Below are positions 28,394 through 38,023 of a DNA stretch of 64,000 bases, in pieces. Origin of the DNA: JAWKOK01 sp963848115 (GTDB taxonomy: Bacteria; Chloroflexota; Anaerolineae; Caldilineales; Caldilineaceae); NCBI GenBank assembly GCA_963848115.1, contig CAWKCP010000030.1, positions 1 to 64,000 on the forward strand, written 5' to 3'. The position numbers were made by a program, and so were the translations under genes. Below the pieces are notes generated by a model, which did not search any database, had not been told where the DNA came from, and saw only the letters and a list, made by a program, of their open reading frames with translations. Numbering within the stretch: the first letter of the stretch is position 1; the number at the start of each line of letters is the position of its first letter.

Positions 28394-30442
28394 CTACTCT
28401 GTACCTGTTGAATCGGGTTCAATGATCTGTTCTGCCAGTGTCCCTTCAACGCCTGCCGGGTTGCCGGCCACGTCCACGAAGCTGATCGGTTCGAGCGTAT
28501 CGGCGTCATAGACGAGCAGGCGCACCGTATAGGTTCCCGGCTCGAGATCCTCCTCCGTCGCCAGTTTGTAGACATTGAGCGGTAGTTCTTCAAGATCCCA
28601 TTCGCCGGGCATGAGATGGCGGTCATTGAGGATGCGTTCATCGCTCTGGGCAACACGCCGATCTGCTTGATCATAGAGTCCGAGCCGTGCCTTCAGTGGC
28701 CGGTCGTAGGCTTCGTCGCCGTCACGCTGCCAGCGGATCACGAAGAAGGCTGCCTCGCCGGGGGCGATTGGTCGCTCCGGCATGGCGATCTCGACGGCAC
28801 GAACCGCAGATGGCCACCTCACATCCACCGACTGGAAAGTCTGTGCCAATTCGAACTGGTTGGGCGGTGACAGGCTCCACCAATCCACAGTATAGCCGCG
28901 AAACCACTGTTCGCCCGCACGTTCCCCTTCCTTGTCCAACAAGAACTTGACGGCCCGCCGTGGGTCGGTGTCGCTTTCGTACCACTGCACCCAGAAGACT
29001 TGCTCGGCGTCGCCTGCCCAGTCGTTGAGGCGTTGATCGATGGTGTTGATGTCGACGAAGAGATAGCGCGCAGGAGCCGGTTCATCGCCGGTGGGGGCAA
29101 AGCGGGTGTCGACGGCATAACGCTGGTAGTAGAATCCGAAGGGATACTTCTGGTCGACAAGGATCAGGTCGTTGGGGCCGGCGTTCTGACGAAGCCATTC
29201 GGTGAGCCCTTCAATATCCTCACGTGCTGCATCGGCATTGTAGAGATCGGCCTGTACTGCCGGCGCAAAGCCCACCAGGATCAGCAACAACCCAGCGATT
29301 GTCAGTGGTTTCCAGAGGCGGCCCAGCCCTGCTAGAGAGATGCCGAGCAAGACATAGAGCGCAGGTGTGACGAAACTGCTGTAGCGCACGTTGAACGCAC
29401 CCCGATCGACGACGGCGACATAGTAGAGGGCCAGGCCGCCCACGAACCACGTGAGCAGGAATGCCAGATGCTCCGTTTGGCGTGCGCGCCAGGCAAGGAT
29501 CAGGCCGCCGATCATCATGGCCAGTGTGGACCAGAGCCAGGGTGTCGCTGCGCCGGAGAGCAGTCCACGGTCAAAGGCGTAGCCGCCGAGGTAGGCTTGC
29601 CAATTTAGGCTGAGATAGTCGGCCATGCCAGGCACGGCCAGGTTTGGATTCTCATAGCCGGGGATCTGGCGCAGTGCAATTGGCGCAACGGGCAGTATCA
29701 GCACGGTCATGCTCATGCCGCAGATCAGTAGGGTGGCCAATTTGCGCCGGCGGTCCGAGCGCATCAGCGCCCAGACGACCCACCATAGATACCAGGCGAC
29801 AAGGATGAAGACTACGTTGTAGTGGGTGAGAAGGGCAAACGCGGAGAGGAGGACGAATAGAATATGATAACGGTAGGTGGTGAATGGTGAATCGTCAACC
29901 GAGCCGGCCTGGGCGTCTTTGCACTCTTCGACCTCTATCATCTTGAGGAAGGCGATGGCGGCGGCCAGGAGGAGGGCGAAACTGACGGTGTACATGCGGG
30001 TTTCCTGGCTCTCTGCCAGCCACAGGGGCGAGCAAGTGGCCAAGGTCGCTGCACACAGTCCGGCGATGGGCGGGTTCCCCTTGCTTTCTCGATTTCTGAT
30101 CGCCAGTCGTGTCAATTGATAGACAAGTCCGATGCTGACCAGCCCGGCGGCCACGCTGAGGAAGCGCGCGCTGTAGGCCACTTGGATGGGACCATCGTCG
30201 ATCTGGAGATAGGATATCCGGCTCCAAAGATGCAAGAGCCAGAAATAGATCGGCGGGTGAATGTCAAGCTCGGGTGCGGTGGCGACCTGAACGAAGGGGC
30301 GTAGCGCTACGTCGATATTGCGTGCTTCATCCCACCAGATGTCCTGAAGCGTCAGTTCGTGCAAGCGCAACGCAAAGCCGGCCCCGAACAAAAGGATCAG
30401 GACAATTCTAGGCCAGTTTCGCAACATCCCTGTCGTCAGCAT
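28394..30442 (-). CDS. Membrane glycosyltransferase, GT39/ArnT-like
   Basis: The 682-residue protein starts MLTTGMLRNWPRIVLILLFG. The loop after the first helix reads LTLQDIWWDEARNIDVALRP, the D-E catalytic motif of the PMT/ArnT fold, and PELDIHPPIYFWLLHLWSRI is the conserved second-loop pattern. About ten membrane segments are followed by two extracytoplasmic parts, ending in a beta-rich tail (LATEEDLEPGTYTVRLLVYD). It is the first gene of the unit and has a TATAAT about 90 bases upstream. It probably transfers sugar from a polyprenyl-phosphate donor to a surface acceptor; the acceptor is unknown. Confidence 0.88.
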   Translation of the reverse strand: MLTTGMLRNWPRIVLILLFGAGFALRLHELTLQDIWWDEARNIDVALRPFVQVATAPELDIHPPIYFWLLHLWSRISYLQIDDGPIQVAYSARFLSVAAGLVSIGLVYQLTRLAIRNRESKGNPPIAGLCAATLATCSPLWLAESQETRMYTVSFALLLAAAIAFLKMIEVEECKDAQAGSVDDSPFTTYRYHILFVLLSAFALLTHYNVVFILVAWYLWWVVWALMRSDRRRKLATLLICGMSMTVLILPVAPIALRQIPGYENPNLAVPGMADYLSLNWQAYLGGYAFDRGLLSGAATPWLWSTLAMMIGGLILAWRARQTEHLAFLLTWFVGGLALYYVAVVDRGAFNVRYSSFVTPALYVLLGISLAGLGRLWKPLTIAGLLLILVGFAPAVQADLYNADAAREDIEGLTEWLRQNAGPNDLILVDQKYPFGFYYQRYAVDTRFAPTGDEPAPARYLFVDINTIDQRLNDWAGDAEQVFWVQWYESDTDPRRAVKFLLDKEGERAGEQWFRGYTVDWWSLSPPNQFELAQTFQSVDVRWPSAVRAVEIAMPERPIAPGEAAFFVIRWQRDGDEAYDRPLKARLGLYDQADRRVAQSDERILNDRHLMPGEWDLEELPLNVYKLATEEDLEPGTYTVRLLVYDADTLEPISFVDVAGNPAGVEGTLAEQIIEPDSTGTE

Positions 30443-30837
30443 AACCCGTACAGTTTATCCCACGGCTTTGGGGATTGCCAAAAGAAGCCGAGAAAAAGCG
30501 GTCCTATGTCCTTGGGGCGAATCTGTATTATACTGGTAGCTAGATTGGACAATCGTCGCCGGCGATTGCCCCCCATCGACGATACAGAAACGTTCATGAA
30601 ACGTTTATGAAACGCTGCTTTGAGTATACTTTTCAGTACAATCCGTTGTGATTCAGCGTAACTCTGGCGCAGTCCGGACGTCTATCTTAAGTAGAGCCAC
30701 ACCACATCTTGTCGTCACCTGACCGCTGTGTTTAGTTGTCGATTTCTGATAGTCGATTTCTGATTATCGATGTCCCAATGGCGTTGGAACGATCTGGTGA
30801 CTTCGATACATATTATTTGATCGTTGAGGTAAACATC
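30443..30837. other. Divergent intergenic region with promoters and short tandem repeats
   Basis: No gene. It holds the glycosyltransferase operon promoter candidate, three ATGAAACGTT-like direct copies around 30590-30617, and a 14-bp tandem (GTCGATTTCTGATA at 30738-30751, one mismatch in the second copy to 30765). In-frame sequence at 30736-30837 is open but lacks a ribosome-binding site. Confidence 0.55.
30528..30533 (-). promoter_or_regulatory. Probable -10 box of the glycosyltransferase operon
   Basis: TATAAT on the minus strand, about 86 bases before the first gene. A good -35 is not evident (CGATTG at 17 bases is weak), so this is a tentative promoter. Confidence 0.4.
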
Positions 30838-32394
30838 ATGAGCCGCATTACATCACTACGAAACCTCATTTTGTCGGCCACAGCAGGACTGTTGATGGCT
30901 GCGATCATTTTGCTGGTTGTCAGCCAGATCCAGGCTGATCCGGCGATGGTTGCGACTTTGCAGACGCCAGTTGAGTTGGAGGCCACGCAGTCGCCCGACA
31001 ATAGCCCACTGGATCTTCAGTTGCGTGCCATCATCGCAGAACAGGGCCTGACTGGCGATCCGGCCGCCGGACGTGAGATTCCGAGCATCGATGAACCGAT
31101 AGCTCAATTAGGAAAGCGCCTTTTCTTCACCAAGGCATTAGGGGGTGACATGGACTCGGCCTGTGCGAGCTGCCATCTGCCCACTTTGGGCGGCGGTGAT
31201 GATCTGCCGCTCTCCATCGGCGTAGGCGCAGATGATCCACACCTGCTGGGACCGGGACGCACCCATCATGAGGGCGAGTTTACGGTGCCGCGTAACGCAC
31301 CGACGACGTTTAATATGGCCCTGTGGGATAAGTTCATCTTTCATGATGGCCGCGTCGAGAGCCTCGGCAAGACAACGGGGTACAATGGCGCGGACGGTGT
31401 AGGCATTCGTACACCCGATGTTCCGTTGGGCCAAGCGGATCCAATGGCTGGAGAGAACTTGACCTGGGCGCAGAGCCGTTTCCCGACGACGTCGCCCGAA
31501 GAGATGCGCGGATTCGACTTCGCAGCGCATGAGACCAACCAGGACTGCCGCGAACATCTGGCTGCTCGTTTGGGCAACTACGGCAACGGCGAGGGTGAGT
31601 TGGCCTTCAACAATTGGTTGGCCGAGTTTGAATCCGTCTACGGGCCTGCAGACGATATCAAGGAACTAGTGACCGAGCAGCGGATTGCCCAGGCCATTGG
31701 CGAATATGAACGGTCGCAGACCTTTGTCGATACGCCCTGGAAGGCCTTTGTTCAGGGCGACGATACGGTCATGAGCGAGTCAGCCAAACGTGGCGCTCTG
31801 CTGTTCTACACGTCAACTGAACAGGGCGGGGCTGATTGTGCCAGCTGCCACAGCGGTGATTTTTTCACCGATGAGGATTTCCATGTGCTCGCCGTTCCCC
31901 AGATCGGACGTGGCAAGGGCGATGGGCTGACCCGAACCGACGACTTTGGCCGCTTCCGCGAGACCCGTCAGCTCAAGGATCTCTATGCCTTCCGCACGCC
32001 GTCTTTGATCAACGTGACGGTGACCGGCCCTTGGGGCCATGATGGAGCCTACAACACGTTGGAGGCCATGGTGCGTCACAATCTGAATCCGGCGCAGGCC
32101 ATCCTAGCCTATCCGTGGGACGAGATCGACGAGTATGTGGTGGACGACTACGCCAAAGTCAACACCCGTAAAGCGCTGGCCAGGCTTGAATACAATCGCC
32201 GGCAGGGTTTGGACACGGTCGAGAATGTTGACCTGACTGACGACGAGGTTGCCGATCTGATGGCTTTCCTGGAAGCGCTCACCGATCCTTGCGTCACCGA
32301 CGAGGGGTGCCTTGCCCCTTGGATGCCGGCAGACGACGAGCTTGATCCCGACGGGCAGCGGCTGGACGCCTATCTGGCGGTATCGAGCAAGTAG
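30838..32394 (+). CDS. Di-haem cytochrome c peroxidase / MauG family protein
   Basis: Start at ATG 30838 with TGAGGT eight bases upstream; the frame is open further up but without a start signal. The 518-residue protein has one N-terminal membrane/signal segment (LILSATAGLLMAAIILLVV) and two CxxCH haem sites, C109-A-S-C-H113 and C334-A-S-C-H338, each in the correct half of the CCP/MauG fold. GRVESLG, FRTPSLINV and GPWGHDGAYNTLEAMVRHH-like NTLEAMVRHN are family motifs. It is anchored outside the membrane and would reduce peroxide or oxidise a protein or organic substrate. It is monocistronic, closed by a strong terminator. Confidence 0.92.
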   Translation: MSRITSLRNLILSATAGLLMAAIILLVVSQIQADPAMVATLQTPVELEATQSPDNSPLDLQLRAIIAEQGLTGDPAAGREIPSIDEPIAQLGKRLFFTKALGGDMDSACASCHLPTLGGGDDLPLSIGVGADDPHLLGPGRTHHEGEFTVPRNAPTTFNMALWDKFIFHDGRVESLGKTTGYNGADGVGIRTPDVPLGQADPMAGENLTWAQSRFPTTSPEEMRGFDFAAHETNQDCREHLAARLGNYGNGEGELAFNNWLAEFESVYGPADDIKELVTEQRIAQAIGEYERSQTFVDTPWKAFVQGDDTVMSESAKRGALLFYTSTEQGGADCASCHSGDFFTDEDFHVLAVPQIGRGKGDGLTRTDDFGRFRETRQLKDLYAFRTPSLINVTVTGPWGHDGAYNTLEAMVRHNLNPAQAILAYPWDEIDEYVVDDYAKVNTRKALARLEYNRRQGLDTVENVDLTDDEVADLMAFLEALTDPCVTDEGCLAPWMPADDELDPDGQRLDAYLAVSSK

Positions 32395-32417
32395 GATTGT
32401 GTATCGAACCAATCAAA

Positions 32418-32449
32418 AAAGAGCGGGCCGTGATCACGGCCCGCTCTTT
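32418..32449. terminator. Rho-independent terminator, possibly bidirectional
   Basis: GAGCGGGCCGTGATCACGGC CCGCTC forms a perfect self-complementary stem flanked by A-run on the left and TTT on the right, 24 bases past the peroxidase stop. The convergent beta-mannosidase may also use it. Confidence 0.85.
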
Positions 32450-32475
32450 CAATTGGAAACGATCTGATATCCGTT

Positions 32476-32504
32476 GTAGGGACCGGTCTCAGGCCTGTCC
32501 CTAC
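32476..32504. repeat. GTAGGGAC ... GTCCCTAC dispersed hairpin
   Basis: Perfect 8-bp arms (32476-32483, 32497-32504) around CGGTCTCAGGCCT. A partial copy (GGCCTCAGACCTCTCCCTAC) lies near 39902-39921, next to another stop codon. Confidence 0.7.
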
Positions 32505-32529
32505 GTGGCAAATCTGCTGAGTTGTTCGC

Positions 32530-35007
32530 CTATTGATAGGTATCGGTTAGCGAGCGAATCGCCAACCGTTCGCTGAACTCAAGCGCGTCCATCTCCTCGC
32601 TTGGCTCGACAATGATCGTCTCGTAGGCACCAGGACGCAGATGTACGAAGTTGTTGGAGAAGCTGGCCCTGCCCTCGAATTCGAGCCATGTCCACAGTGC
32701 CGGGACATCGCTCGTCAACGATACCGAGTATCGTCCGCCCCCCTCTTCGCCAAACTCAACCTCAATGGCCGGCTCGACGAGATTCAGGTGTTTCGGCCGC
32801 GCGAAGTTGACGAAGTTCCTTGAGACTGTTCGACCGTCGACGGTCAGGTCAAGCCAGAGCAAAAGATTGCGCGTGCCCCTGGACTCGATCCAGTGGCTCA
32901 AGTCCAAAGTCCCAACCAGCGTATCTTGGCGAGAGCCGGCATGAACTCTGTTCGAGCCCTGATCGAGGGTCTTGCCGTCGGTGTCCGTCAGTGTCCACGC
33001 AGCTACACCATCTGTCGCCTCCAGCAGGTCGCTGGTGACGTGGATCTCTACGGTTTCCTGGTCGCTGTCCTCCAGGCCCGAGATCAACAGTGGAGCGAAG
33101 AAGTCTCTGGCCATGTAGTGGAGGGCTTTCCAGTTGCCGAAGTAGTCGATCGACGACCAGGATGCCACCTGCCAGCAGTCGTTGAGCTGCCAATAGAGCG
33201 TCCCCATACCCCGTGGCATGCCCCGGCGCCAGTGTTCCACCGCATACTTGATCGCCATCCCTTGCAAAATCTGGCTCAGCCAGAGCGTCATGTCGAAGGA
33301 AGTCGGCAGTTTGAACCAGTCGAGCATGTAGTGAATGATGGTGGAGTTGCCGATACCGCTGCGCTGGTGATGCTCCATGACGAAGCTTGTGATGTTGCGG
33401 TCCTCGGGCGTGGTGTAGGTGTGGACCGTCTGCGGTTCCGGGAATGATTGGAAGCCGAACTCACTGTTGAAGCGGTGGGTGCAGCTGCGATACCACTCGA
33501 ACGGTTCCTTGCCGTGCCACACGCTCCAGAGATGGGCATCGCCTGAGTCGGGATTGTTGAAGTCCCGCCGGTCACCGACCGACGTATGCGGGCTGCACGG
33601 CCAGTAGTCGCGCTGGGGATCGAGCCTGGCCACTACCTTGGGCAGCAGATCGTTGTAGAGCTTATCGTAATCTTCCCAACTCATGGTGGTCTCGGTCCAT
33701 TCATCGCCAACCAGGCCCTGCTCCAGTTCATTGTTGCCGCACCAGAGCGCCAGGCAGGCATGGTGGCGAATGCGACGTACATTATCCTCCGCCTCGGCTT
33801 TGACGTTGGCCATATACTCAACGTCGAAAGTGGGATAGGTGGCGCAGCCGAACATGAAGTCTTGCCAGACACAGATGCCTAGCTCATCACAGAGGTCGTA
33901 GAAGACATCATTCTCGTAGAAGCCGCCGCCCCAGACGCGCAACATGTTCATGTTGGCCGCCACTGCGTCGCCGATCAGGCGGCTGTAGTCCTCCTCGGTC
34001 AGCCTGGTGGCGAAGGTGTCGGCCGGAATCCAGTTGGCGCCTTTGGCGAAGAACGGCAGTCCGTTGACTGCAAAGTGGAACGACTCGCCCCATTCGTCCG
34101 GCTCTCGCTCCAGTACGAGCGTGCGCAGACCGATACGGCGGCTCCACCCATCGAGGACGTTGCCGTCTGCGTCCGAGAGCGTCACCTCGACGTCATAGAG
34201 CGGCTGTTCACCCATTCCATTGGGCCACCACAGTTGCGGTTTCTCAATGACCAATGCGGACACAACTTCGTCACTGCCGATTTCTACTGTTTGGCTAGCG
34301 ATGACTTTTCTGTCCAACTTGACGACTACCTCGACCGACAGGATTGACTCGGCCGTCCTTTCCACCGAGATGTCCGCCGCCAGGTCAACGTGGCCCGCTG
34401 TGTCATGGCCCTGTCGAATGTGGATGTCAGCCAGGCGCGCGGTACTAAAGCCGACCAACTCGATATCGCGCCAGATGCCGCTGGTAGTCAACATGGGACC
34501 CCAATCCCAGCCGAAGTTGCATGGCTCCTTGCGGATCCAGCCGCCACTGTCCAGCTTGTGGTCGCCGACACCCCACGCAGGCAAGAACCGTTCCGCATTG
34601 CGTTTTTGGACATAGGGAAGCGGTGCGTCAAAGGCTACCTCGATGCTGTTTTCGCCCACGCTCAGGTTTTCCTTGACGTCGAACTCCCAGGTGCGGAACA
34701 TATTTGCCGTCTTGCCGACAATGGTTCCGTTGACCGTGACCGTTGCCAATGTGTCGAGGCCATTGCAGCGCAGCAACACGCGATCGTGTTCCAGCAATGC
34801 AGCGGGTACTTTGAACGTACGCTTGTACGCCCAGTCGGTCTCACAGATCCAGAGCGTGTCGAGCTCATTGTCTCGATAGTACGGGTCTTCGATCTGCCCG
34901 GCATCAAGCAGATCGGTGTGGACACAGCCCGGTACCCAGGCCGGTATCGGCGTTGTATCGCCTTCCTGGTATAATGTCCAACTGCCGTTCAAGCTGAATT
35001 TGTTCAT
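32530..35007 (-). CDS. Beta-mannosidase, glycoside hydrolase family 2
   Basis: The 825-residue protein starts MNKFSLNGSWTLYQEGDTTP with the jelly-roll sugar-binding domain, then an Ig-like domain and a TIM barrel. The acid/base is E427 in WCGNNELEQG and the nucleophile is E516 in FNSEFGFQSF; PWGVGDHKLDSGGWIRKEPC-like sequence near residue 145 and WQLNDCWQVASWSSID near 610 are typical of beta-mannosidases. There is no signal peptide, so it acts on imported manno-oligosaccharides or N-glycan fragments, releasing terminal beta-mannose. The frame is intact. It has no same-strand partner nearby and ends convergent with the peroxidase. Confidence 0.95.
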   Translation of the reverse strand: MNKFSLNGSWTLYQEGDTTPIPAWVPGCVHTDLLDAGQIEDPYYRDNELDTLWICETDWAYKRTFKVPAALLEHDRVLLRCNGLDTLATVTVNGTIVGKTANMFRTWEFDVKENLSVGENSIEVAFDAPLPYVQKRNAERFLPAWGVGDHKLDSGGWIRKEPCNFGWDWGPMLTTSGIWRDIELVGFSTARLADIHIRQGHDTAGHVDLAADISVERTAESILSVEVVVKLDRKVIASQTVEIGSDEVVSALVIEKPQLWWPNGMGEQPLYDVEVTLSDADGNVLDGWSRRIGLRTLVLEREPDEWGESFHFAVNGLPFFAKGANWIPADTFATRLTEEDYSRLIGDAVAANMNMLRVWGGGFYENDVFYDLCDELGICVWQDFMFGCATYPTFDVEYMANVKAEAEDNVRRIRHHACLALWCGNNELEQGLVGDEWTETTMSWEDYDKLYNDLLPKVVARLDPQRDYWPCSPHTSVGDRRDFNNPDSGDAHLWSVWHGKEPFEWYRSCTHRFNSEFGFQSFPEPQTVHTYTTPEDRNITSFVMEHHQRSGIGNSTIIHYMLDWFKLPTSFDMTLWLSQILQGMAIKYAVEHWRRGMPRGMGTLYWQLNDCWQVASWSSIDYFGNWKALHYMARDFFAPLLISGLEDSDQETVEIHVTSDLLEATDGVAAWTLTDTDGKTLDQGSNRVHAGSRQDTLVGTLDLSHWIESRGTRNLLLWLDLTVDGRTVSRNFVNFARPKHLNLVEPAIEVEFGEEGGGRYSVSLTSDVPALWTWLEFEGRASFSNNFVHLRPGAYETIIVEPSEEMDALEFSERLAIRSLTDTYQ

Positions 35008-35040
35008 CGGATTCTACTCCTCGAAGAAACGCTGTGATGG

Positions 35041-35150
35041 TTTTCACCACAGGGGAATGGGGATTGTACGGAGGAACGCAGAGAGAACAACTCTCCGTCC
35101 TTTTTCTCTCCGAGCCCCCTCTGTGCTTCCTCTGTGCTTCCGTAGTGAAG
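35041..35150. repeat. Phased heptamer repeat, copy B (degenerate CACAGAG inverted pair)
   Basis: A TTTTCACCACAGG left end with CGCAGAG at 35077 faces an inverted arm with CTCTGTG at 35119 and 35130 and a final CCGTAGTGAAG. It lies between the divergent beta-mannosidase and kinase-like genes and ends six bases before the latter's ATG. Confidence 0.7.
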
Positions 35151-35155
35151 TTCTT

Positions 35156-35770
35156 ATGAAAGGATCTATCGTGTCTCCCGCCCCACCTGATCCACCTTTA
35201 CAGACAATGCCGGAGCGCATTAGCATTGTGGGCAATACCGGCTCCGGCAAGTCGACGTTGGCCGGACAACTGGCTGCTGGTCTAGGCTATCCACACGTCG
35301 AACTTGACGCCTTGCACTGGGAACCAGGCTGGCAGTCGGCAGCCGATGATGTTTTCCGCCGGCGCGTCCGGCTGGCCACGGCCCAGGAGTGCTGGGTCGT
35401 CGACGGCAATTACAGTCGCGTGCGCGACATCATCTATGAGCGTCTGCAGATGCTTGTCTGGCTCGATTATCCCCTTTCCGTGAATCTTTGGCGCTTGACC
35501 CGACGCGGTCTGAAACGCGTTATCACTCGCGAGGATCTCTGGGAAAGCGGCAATCGTGAGTCGTTTCGGGGCCAGTTCTTCAGCCGGGACTCGCTCTATG
35601 TCTGGGCCATCAAGACCCATCAGATCAAGCGCGAGCGATACCTGTCACTCATGGCTGATCCCGACTTCGCCCATATCAACATTGTCCGCCTGCGTTCACC
35701 TGCTGCTGCGAATCGATGGCGCCGCCGCTTTCTCGATGGCACTATGCAAGTTGCGTCGAATATGCGCTGA
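35156..35770 (+). CDS. Adenylate kinase-like P-loop NTPase (topology-modulation/FlaR-like)
   Basis: The 204-residue protein from ATG 35156 has G26-N-T-G-S-G-K-S33, a Walker A site, then HVELDALHWEPGWQ and WVVDGNYSRVRDIIYERLQM, which match small nucleotide-kinase-like proteins often annotated as DNA topology modulation or FlaR proteins. YPLSVNLWRLTRRGLKRV and the lid-like REDLWESGNRESF are also typical. The true substrate is unknown. An internal start at 35207 (MPERISIVGN) would remove only a flexible tail. Repeat copy B directly abuts the start, so the leader is formed by the repeat. Confidence 0.8.
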   Translation: MKGSIVSPAPPDPPLQTMPERISIVGNTGSGKSTLAGQLAAGLGYPHVELDALHWEPGWQSAADDVFRRRVRLATAQECWVVDGNYSRVRDIIYERLQMLVWLDYPLSVNLWRLTRRGLKRVITREDLWESGNRESFRGQFFSRDSLYVWAIKTHQIKRERYLSLMADPDFAHINIVRLRSPAAANRWRRRFLDGTMQVASNMR

Positions 35771-36107
35771 GTATATTCTACGCTTTGTGTTCTGATACCG
35801 CCACTATGGGCTACACCAGGGCCATCGCGTCTATATTCCAGAGGGAGATCTTGTTTCGGCAGGGTTGAAACCCGCCACTAGCAGCGAAAAGCCGCCTCAG
35901 CGGCTAAACTCCCAGCGCCAGGATCCGGAGGGTACCCCGCTTTTCGCTGGTAGCAGCCGGATTCCATCCGTTGCGAGCAATTAAGACGCGATAGCCTTGT
36001 GGGCTACACGCACTAGGCAGGAATCGGCACTGTAATATCGAATTTTTCTACGACAAAGTGTTTGGGTTATGACGAGAGAACTCAATCACCCTCATGAGGA
36101 GATATTG
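35771..36107. other. Intergenic region containing a GCCGC-type hairpin repeat
   Basis: No gene. CTAGCAGCGAAAAGC (35878-35892) faces GCTTTTCGCTGGTAG (35939-35953) with one mismatch, and AGCCGC-CTCA-GCGGCT forms a small hairpin within (35890-35905). The rest up to the peptidase start shows nothing further. Confidence 0.6.
35878..35953. repeat. Dispersed hairpin repeat with AGCCGCCTCAGCGGCT core, copy 1
   Basis: The outer arms pair over 14 of 15 bases and enclose a 6-bp AGCCGC/GCGGCT stem. Related cores occur at 44931-44970 and, in part, near 39709-39722 (GAGAAGCCGCCTCA). Confidence 0.65.
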
Positions 36108-37919
36108 ATGGCAGTCCTAACATTGCGAACGCGCAACGAGATTCCAATTACCGATACGTGGGATCTCGATGGTCTATACCAGAGTATTGACGAATGGTCG
36201 GCGGACATGGAGGTTCTTAAGCGCCGGCTGTCTACGGTTGTCGCGTACCAAGGCCGTCTGGCGGAGAATCCAACCACGCTGGCGGATGCATTGGAAGCGA
36301 TCAACGCTGTCTCTCTGAATGCCTTTCGCATCAACATGTATTCATATCTCAGCTACAGCGTCGATACCAACGACCAGGATGCCGGCGCGCGGACAGGTCA
36401 GGCGACCTCCCTCGGCAGTCAGGTGAGGGCTGCCCTGGCCTTTGTGGAGCCGGAACTGATGGCCATCGGCTTTGACGTATTGTCTGATTGGATGGAACGT
36501 GAACCAAGACTCGCTCACTATGGTCACTACTTTGACCGATTGGAGCGACGACAGGCCCACGTTCGCTCAGCCGAAGTCGAAGAACTCCTCGGCAGCGTTC
36601 GTGATCCGTTTTCAACCGCGAGTGAGACCCATGGCATCCTTACCAACGCCGACCTCAAGTTTGTCCCGGCCCAGACAGCCGATGGGACCGAGTCGTACGA
36701 AGTGGCCCAGAGTACCATCGGTTCGCTGGTCAATCATACGGATCGTCATGTAAGGCGCACGGCCTGGCAGAGTTACGCCGACGCACATCTGGCCGACAAG
36801 AACACGATGGCCAATTGCCTGGTCGCCGGTGTCAAGCAGGACGTCTTCTTTGCCAGGGCTCGTCGCTATGACTCTTCGCTTGAAGCTTCCCTCTCACCGG
36901 AAGGCATTCCGGTTGCCGTCTTTCACAATCTCATCGATACCTATAAAAAGAACTTGCCGACCTGGCACCGCTACTGGCGGGTTCGTCGCAAGGCCTTGGG
37001 CTTCGAGAAACTGCACGAATATGATATCAAGGCGCCGCTTGCCGACCAGACGCCCGCTGTTCCGTACCGACAGGCGGTGACGTGGATAGCGGAGGGGATG
37101 CAACCACTCGGCAAGAAATATGTGGAGGTTCTGCGCAGAGGCGCGACCCGGGATCGATGGATTGATATCTATCCCAATCAAGGCAAACGCGCCGGCGCCT
37201 TCTCCTGGGGCGCGCCGGGCGGCAACCCCTACATCATGATGAGCTACACGGATGATCTGATGAGCTTGAGCATGTTGGCCCACGAGTTGGGCCATTCAAT
37301 GCACTCCTACCTGACCTGGGAGACGCAACCGCTTGTCTACGCCGACTACTCGCTCTTTGTGGCGGAGGTGGCTTCCAACTTCAATCAGGCCTTGGTACGC
37401 GCCCACCTCTTCGAGACCCATCCAGACCGTGACTTCCAGATTGGCCTAATTGAAGAAGCGATGTCGAATTTCCATCGCTATTTGTTCATCATGCCGACGT
37501 TGGCGCGCTTTGAGCTGGAACTGCACGAACGGATTGAACAGGGGAATTCGTTGAGCGCCGACAATATGATAACGCTCATGGCCGATCTCTTTGCCGAGGG
37601 ATACAACGGCGAGGTCGAGATGGATCGAGAGCGGACGGGCATCACGTGGGCGCAATTTTCCTCCCATCTCTATGCCAATTTTTACGTTTACCAATATGCA
37701 ACAGGCATCTCTGGAGCACATGCGCTGGCGGGCAAGGTCTTGGCCGGTGAAGAGGGTGCGGCCGAACGGTACCTAAACTTCCTCCGTTCGGGCGGGTCCA
37801 AGTATCCACTGGACGCTCTTTTGGACGCGGGGGTCGATATGACCTCGCCTGAGCCGGTTGATGAGACGTTTGCAGTTCTTGCCGGCCTAGTTGATCGCCT
37901 GGAGTCGTTGGTGGGGTAA
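36108..37919 (+). CDS. pepF: Oligoendopeptidase F, M3 family zinc metallopeptidase
   Basis: Start at ATG 36108 (MAVLTLRTRNEIPITDTWDL), behind GAGGAG six bases upstream; an in-frame ATG at 36069 is less well placed. The 603-residue length fits PepF. The zinc site is H392-E-L-G-H396 in LAHELGHSMHS with the third ligand Glu in SLFVAEVASNFNQAL. AFSWGAPGGNPYIMMSYTDD is a family signature. It cleaves short peptides in the cytoplasm. The gene is intact and is followed at about 100 bases by a DinB-family gene in the same direction. Confidence 0.95.
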   Translation: MAVLTLRTRNEIPITDTWDLDGLYQSIDEWSADMEVLKRRLSTVVAYQGRLAENPTTLADALEAINAVSLNAFRINMYSYLSYSVDTNDQDAGARTGQATSLGSQVRAALAFVEPELMAIGFDVLSDWMEREPRLAHYGHYFDRLERRQAHVRSAEVEELLGSVRDPFSTASETHGILTNADLKFVPAQTADGTESYEVAQSTIGSLVNHTDRHVRRTAWQSYADAHLADKNTMANCLVAGVKQDVFFARARRYDSSLEASLSPEGIPVAVFHNLIDTYKKNLPTWHRYWRVRRKALGFEKLHEYDIKAPLADQTPAVPYRQAVTWIAEGMQPLGKKYVEVLRRGATRDRWIDIYPNQGKRAGAFSWGAPGGNPYIMMSYTDDLMSLSMLAHELGHSMHSYLTWETQPLVYADYSLFVAEVASNFNQALVRAHLFETHPDRDFQIGLIEEAMSNFHRYLFIMPTLARFELELHERIEQGNSLSADNMITLMADLFAEGYNGEVEMDRERTGITWAQFSSHLYANFYVYQYATGISGAHALAGKVLAGEEGAAERYLNFLRSGGSKYPLDALLDAGVDMTSPEPVDETFAVLAGLVDRLESLVG

Positions 37920-38023
37920 AATCGATTCGAGTCTGGTAACGGTGAGGTAAATAGGTAGGCACGAACACTTGTGGCCGCCGGCCGAGAATGGTCAATCATA
38001 TCCACTTAGGAGTAGAAAACACT

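Noticed and set aside
30736..30837. Upstream extension of the di-haem peroxidase
   Set aside because: It crosses a tandem repeat; the ATG at 30838 has the ribosome-binding site and is followed by a signal segment.
34916..35155. N-terminal extension of the kinase-like protein
   Set aside because: It runs over the divergent beta-mannosidase start and repeat copy B and does not look like protein.
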